DNA from: Verrucomicrobiota bacterium
GTDB taxonomy: Bacteria; Verrucomicrobiota; Verrucomicrobiia; Opitutales; Opitutaceae
Length of the DNA: 8,333 bases
Reading direction: 5' to 3'
NCBI GenBank assembly: GCA_003694825.1
Contig: RFJS01000205.1
Location: 1 to 8,333, forward strand
In this document: positions 5,930 through 8,333 of the stretch, piece after piece
How positions within the stretch are numbered: position 1 is the stretch's first letter
Layout: each line of letters begins with the position of its first letter
Program-made: the position numbers and the translations under genes
The notes under the pieces: model-generated
Told to the model about the DNA's origin: nothing
Databases searched by the model: none
What the model saw: only the letters and a program-made list of their open reading frames with translations

Positions 5930-8333
5930 ATGAGCAAACGTTACGGTCACTTCGACGACGCCAACCGCGAGTATGTCATCACCGATCCCGCCACGCCGTG
6001 GCCATGGATCAACTACCTCGGCACCGAGGACTTCTTCTCGCTGATCTCCAACACCGGCGGAGGCTACTGCTTCTACAAGGACGCAAAGTTCCGCCGCATC
6101 ACGCGCTTCCGCTACAACAACGTCCCCATCGACGCGGGCGGCCGCTGCTTCTACATCCGCGACGGCGAGACGATCTGGTCGCCCGGGTGGAAGCCGATGA
6201 AGACGCCCCTCGACCACTACGAGTGCCGGCATGGGATGAACTACACCCGCCTCACCAGCCGCAAGGACGGGGTGGAGGCATCCGTGCTCTTCTTCGTCCC
6301 GCTCAAGACCTGGGCCGAGGTCCACAAGCTCACCCTCACCAACACCACGGACGCGCCGAAGAAGCTCCAGGTTTTCTCCTTCATCGAGTGGGCGCTCTGG
6401 AACGCCGCCACCGACATGGAGAACTTCCAGCGCAACCTCTCCACCGGCGAAGTCGAGATCGACGGATCGGTCCTTTATCACAAAACCGAATACCGCGAAC
6501 GCCGCGACCACTACGCCTACTACTCGGTCAACGCCCCCATCGCCGGCTTCGACACCGACCGTGAAGCCTTCATCGGCCTGCACAACGGCTTTCACGAGCC
6601 GCAGGCCGTCCTCGAGGGACGTCCCCGCAATTCCGAAGCCCACGGCTGGTCGCCCATCGCCTCGCATTGCCTCGAGGTCGAGCTGCAGCCCGGCGAGAGC
6701 CGCGACTTCGTCTTCGTGCTCGGCTACGTGGAAAACCCGGAAGAGGAAAAGTGGGAGAGCAAGGGCGTGATCAACAAGACGCGCGCCCGCGAGACCATCG
6801 CCCGCTTCGACACCGCGGAAAAGGTCGACGCCGCGCTCGCCGAACTGCGCGCCTACTGGGACCGTCTCCTCGAGGTCTTCCGCCTCGAGTCCGGCGACGA
6901 GAAGCTCGATCGCATGGTCAACATCTGGAACCAATACCAGTGCATGATCACCTTCTGCTTCTCGCGGTCGGCCTCCTACTTCGAAAGCGGCATCGGCCGG
7001 GGCATGGGCTTTCGCGATTCCAACCAGGACCTCATCGGCTTCGTCCACCAGATCCCCGAGCGGGCCCGCCAGCGCATCCTCGACATCGCCGCCACCCAGT
7101 TTCCCGACGGAGGCTGCTATCACCAATACCAGCCGCTCACCAAGCGCGGCAACAACGACATCGGCGGCGGCTTCAGCGACGACCCGATGTGGCTCATCCT
7201 CGGCACGGTCAGCTACATCAAGGAGACCGGCGACTTCTCCATCCTCGACGAGAGCGTGCCCTTCGACAACGACGAGAGCCTGGCCCGCCCCCTCTTCGAC
7301 CACCTCACCGTCTCCTTCGACCACGTCGTCAACAACCTCGGCCCCCACGGCCTCCCGCTCATCGGCCGCGCCGACTGGAACGACTGCCTCAACCTCAACT
7401 GCTTCTCGAAGGATCCCAACGAGTCCTTCCAGACCACCGAAAACAAGACCGAGGGATCGAAGGCCGAGTCCCTCATGATCGCCGGCCTCTTCGTCGTCTA
7501 CGGCCGCGAATACGTCCAGCTCTGCCGCGTGCTCGGCAAGGACGCCGAAGCCGACCGCGCCCAGCGCCACGTCGACGCCATGGTCGAGGCCGTGAAAAAG
7601 CACGGCTGGGACGGCGCCTGGTTCCTGCGGGCCTACGACTACTTCGGCAACAAGGTCGGCAGCCACGAAAACGAGGAGGGCCAGATCTTCATCGAATCCC
7701 AGGGCTGGTGCACGATGGCGGAGATCGGCAAGGAGGAAGGCCTGTGCGAGCGCGCCCTCGACTCCGTGAAGGAGCGGCTCGACTGCGAATACGGCATCGT
7801 GCTCAACAACCCGCCCTTCAGTCGCTACTACATCGAATACGGCGAGATCTCGTCCTACCCGCCCGGATACAAGGAAAACGCCGGCATCTTCTGCCACAAC
7901 AACCCGTGGATCATGATCGGCGAGACGCGCCTCGGCCGCGGCGACCGCGCCTGGGAATACTACCGCAAGATCTGTCCCGCCTACCTCGAAGACATCAGCG
8001 AACTGCACAAGACCGAGCCCTACGTCTACGCGCAGATGATCGCGGGGAAAGACGCCTACAAGCCGGGCGAGGCCAAGAACTCGTGGCTCACCGGCACCGC
8101 CGCCTGGAACTACTACGCGATCACGCAATACATCCTCGGCATCCGTCCCGACTACCACGGGCTCATCATCGAACCGGTCATCCCCTCCGACTGGCCGGGC
8201 TTCCGCGTCACCCGCAAATTCCGCGGCGCCACCTACCGCATCACCGTCGAGCGCGGCGGTGAAGGCGGCGCGCTCTACCTCGACGGACAGCGCCTCGAGG
8301 GCAACCGCGTCCCCCTCGCCGAGCCCGGCAGCG
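5930..8333 (+). CDS. cbp: Cellobiose phosphorylase (GH94, EC 2.4.1.20), 3' end outside window
   Basis: 801 codons are present; the Cellvibrio gilvus enzyme I compare with has 822 residues, so only about a dozen or so are missing at the right edge. It cleaves cellobiose with phosphate to alpha-glucose 1-phosphate and glucose. It begins [18 protein letters not shown], then [13 protein letters not shown], the acceptor-loop Gln167-Arg168-Asn169 ([12 protein letters not shown]), [27 protein letters not shown] with Arg362, [25 protein letters not shown] with the catalytic Asp485, [19 protein letters not shown] with His656, and [11 protein letters not shown] with Thr721-Gly722. His656 and Thr721 are 65 apart, as are His666 and Thr731 of the C. 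gilvus enzyme. All motifs fit cellobiose specificity. No signal peptide, hence cytoplasmic. The ATG at 5930 is the standard family start; no Shine-Dalgarno precedes it, so it may rely on translation coupled to the gene 32 bases upstream. Confidence 0.96.
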   Translation, partial: MSKRYGHFDDANREYVITDPATPWPWINYLGTEDFFSLISNTGGGYCFYKDAKFRRITRFRYNNVPIDAGGRCFYIRDGETIWSPGWKPMKTPLDHYECRHGMNYTRLTSRKDGVEASVLFFVPLKTWAEVHKLTLTNTTDAPKKLQVFSFIEWALWNAATDMENFQRNLSTGEVEIDGSVLYHKTEYRERRDHYAYYSVNAPIAGFDTDREAFIGLHNGFHEPQAVLEGRPRNSEAHGWSPIASHCLEVELQPGESRDFVFVLGYVENPEEEKWESKGVINKTRARETIARFDTAEKVDAALAELRAYWDRLLEVFRLESGDEKLDRMVNIWNQYQCMITFCFSRSASYFESGIGRGMGFRDSNQDLIGFVHQIPERARQRILDIAATQFPDGGCYHQYQPLTKRGNNDIGGGFSDDPMWLILGTVSYIKETGDFSILDESVPFDNDESLARPLFDHLTVSFDHVVNNLGPHGLPLIGRADWNDCLNLNCFSKDPNESFQTTENKTEGSKAESLMIAGLFVVYGREYVQLCRVLGKDAEADRAQRHVDAMVEAVKKHGWDGAWFLRAYDYFGNKVGSHENEEGQIFIESQGWCTMAEIGKEEGLCERALDSVKERLDCEYGIVLNNPPFSRYYIEYGEISSYPPGYKENAGIFCHNNPWIMIGETRLGRGDRAWEYYRKICPAYLEDISELHKTEPYVYAQMIAGKDAYKPGEAKNSWLTGTAAWNYYAITQYILGIRPDYHGLIIEPVIPSDWPGFRVTRKFRGATYRITVERGGEGGALYLDGQRLEGNRVPLAEPGS

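Noticed and set aside
5636..8158. Long 840-codon open frame on the minus strand opposite the second GH94 gene
   Set aside because: Same codon-bias shadow effect; it also overlaps the end of one real gene and most of another, with no recognisable motif.
6667..8262. 531-codon Arg/Pro-rich open frame on the plus strand within the second GH94 gene
   Set aside because: Out-of-frame reading of a GC-rich gene; the composition is typical of a frame-shifted shadow.

Overview
The window is high-GC bacterial DNA with no rRNA, tRNA, CRISPR array, insertion sequence or phage gene. It holds a compact carbohydrate-utilisation locus of four protein genes in two divergent pairs. The gene content, the GC-rich third codon positions and the mostly absent Shine-Dalgarno sequences would fit a polysaccharide-degrading member of the Verrucomicrobiota/Planctomycetota (for example an Opitutaceae-like organism). 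That placement is an impression and not a proven assignment.

Left arm (minus strand, read right to left). A complete GH5 glycosidase (2865 to 1801) without a recognisable signal peptide is followed 40 bases later by a gene that starts at 1760 and runs off the left edge. The second gene encodes an apparently exported protein. It has a signal peptide, a full cellobiose 2-epimerase (AGE superfamily) domain with all its catalytic histidines, and then, in the same uninterrupted frame, the start of a second module. That module resembles the beta-sandwich region found ahead of GH9 endoglucanase catalytic domains in some Bacteroidota/Verrucomicrobiota proteins. The rest of it lies outside the window.

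Centre. About 580 bases (2866 to 3446) separate the two divergent pairs. I see no credible gene there. It holds a 10-bp-stem inverted repeat, a nearby pair of related GTTTGG(C/T)TACC motifs, and presumably the promoters of both operons.

Right arm (plus strand). Two tandem GH94 phosphorylase genes lie 32 bases apart. The second (from 5930, cut at the right edge about a dozen codons before its expected end) is a clear cellobiose phosphorylase. The first (3447 to 5897) is a paralogue of the cellodextrin/chitobiose-phosphorylase-like branch. Its acceptor-site loop and one phosphate-binding residue differ, so its natural substrate is open.

How the genes could work together (inference). Cellulose- or glucomannan-derived oligosaccharides are cut outside the cytoplasm by the exported fusion protein. 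Its epimerase domain can turn a reducing-end glucose into mannose. Imported disaccharides and oligosaccharides are then split in the cytoplasm by phosphorolysis (the two GH94 enzymes, giving alpha-glucose 1-phosphate) and hydrolysis (GH5). The most unusual element is the exported epimerase fused to a GH9-type module. An associated question is whether the first GH94 enzyme handles the epimerised product.
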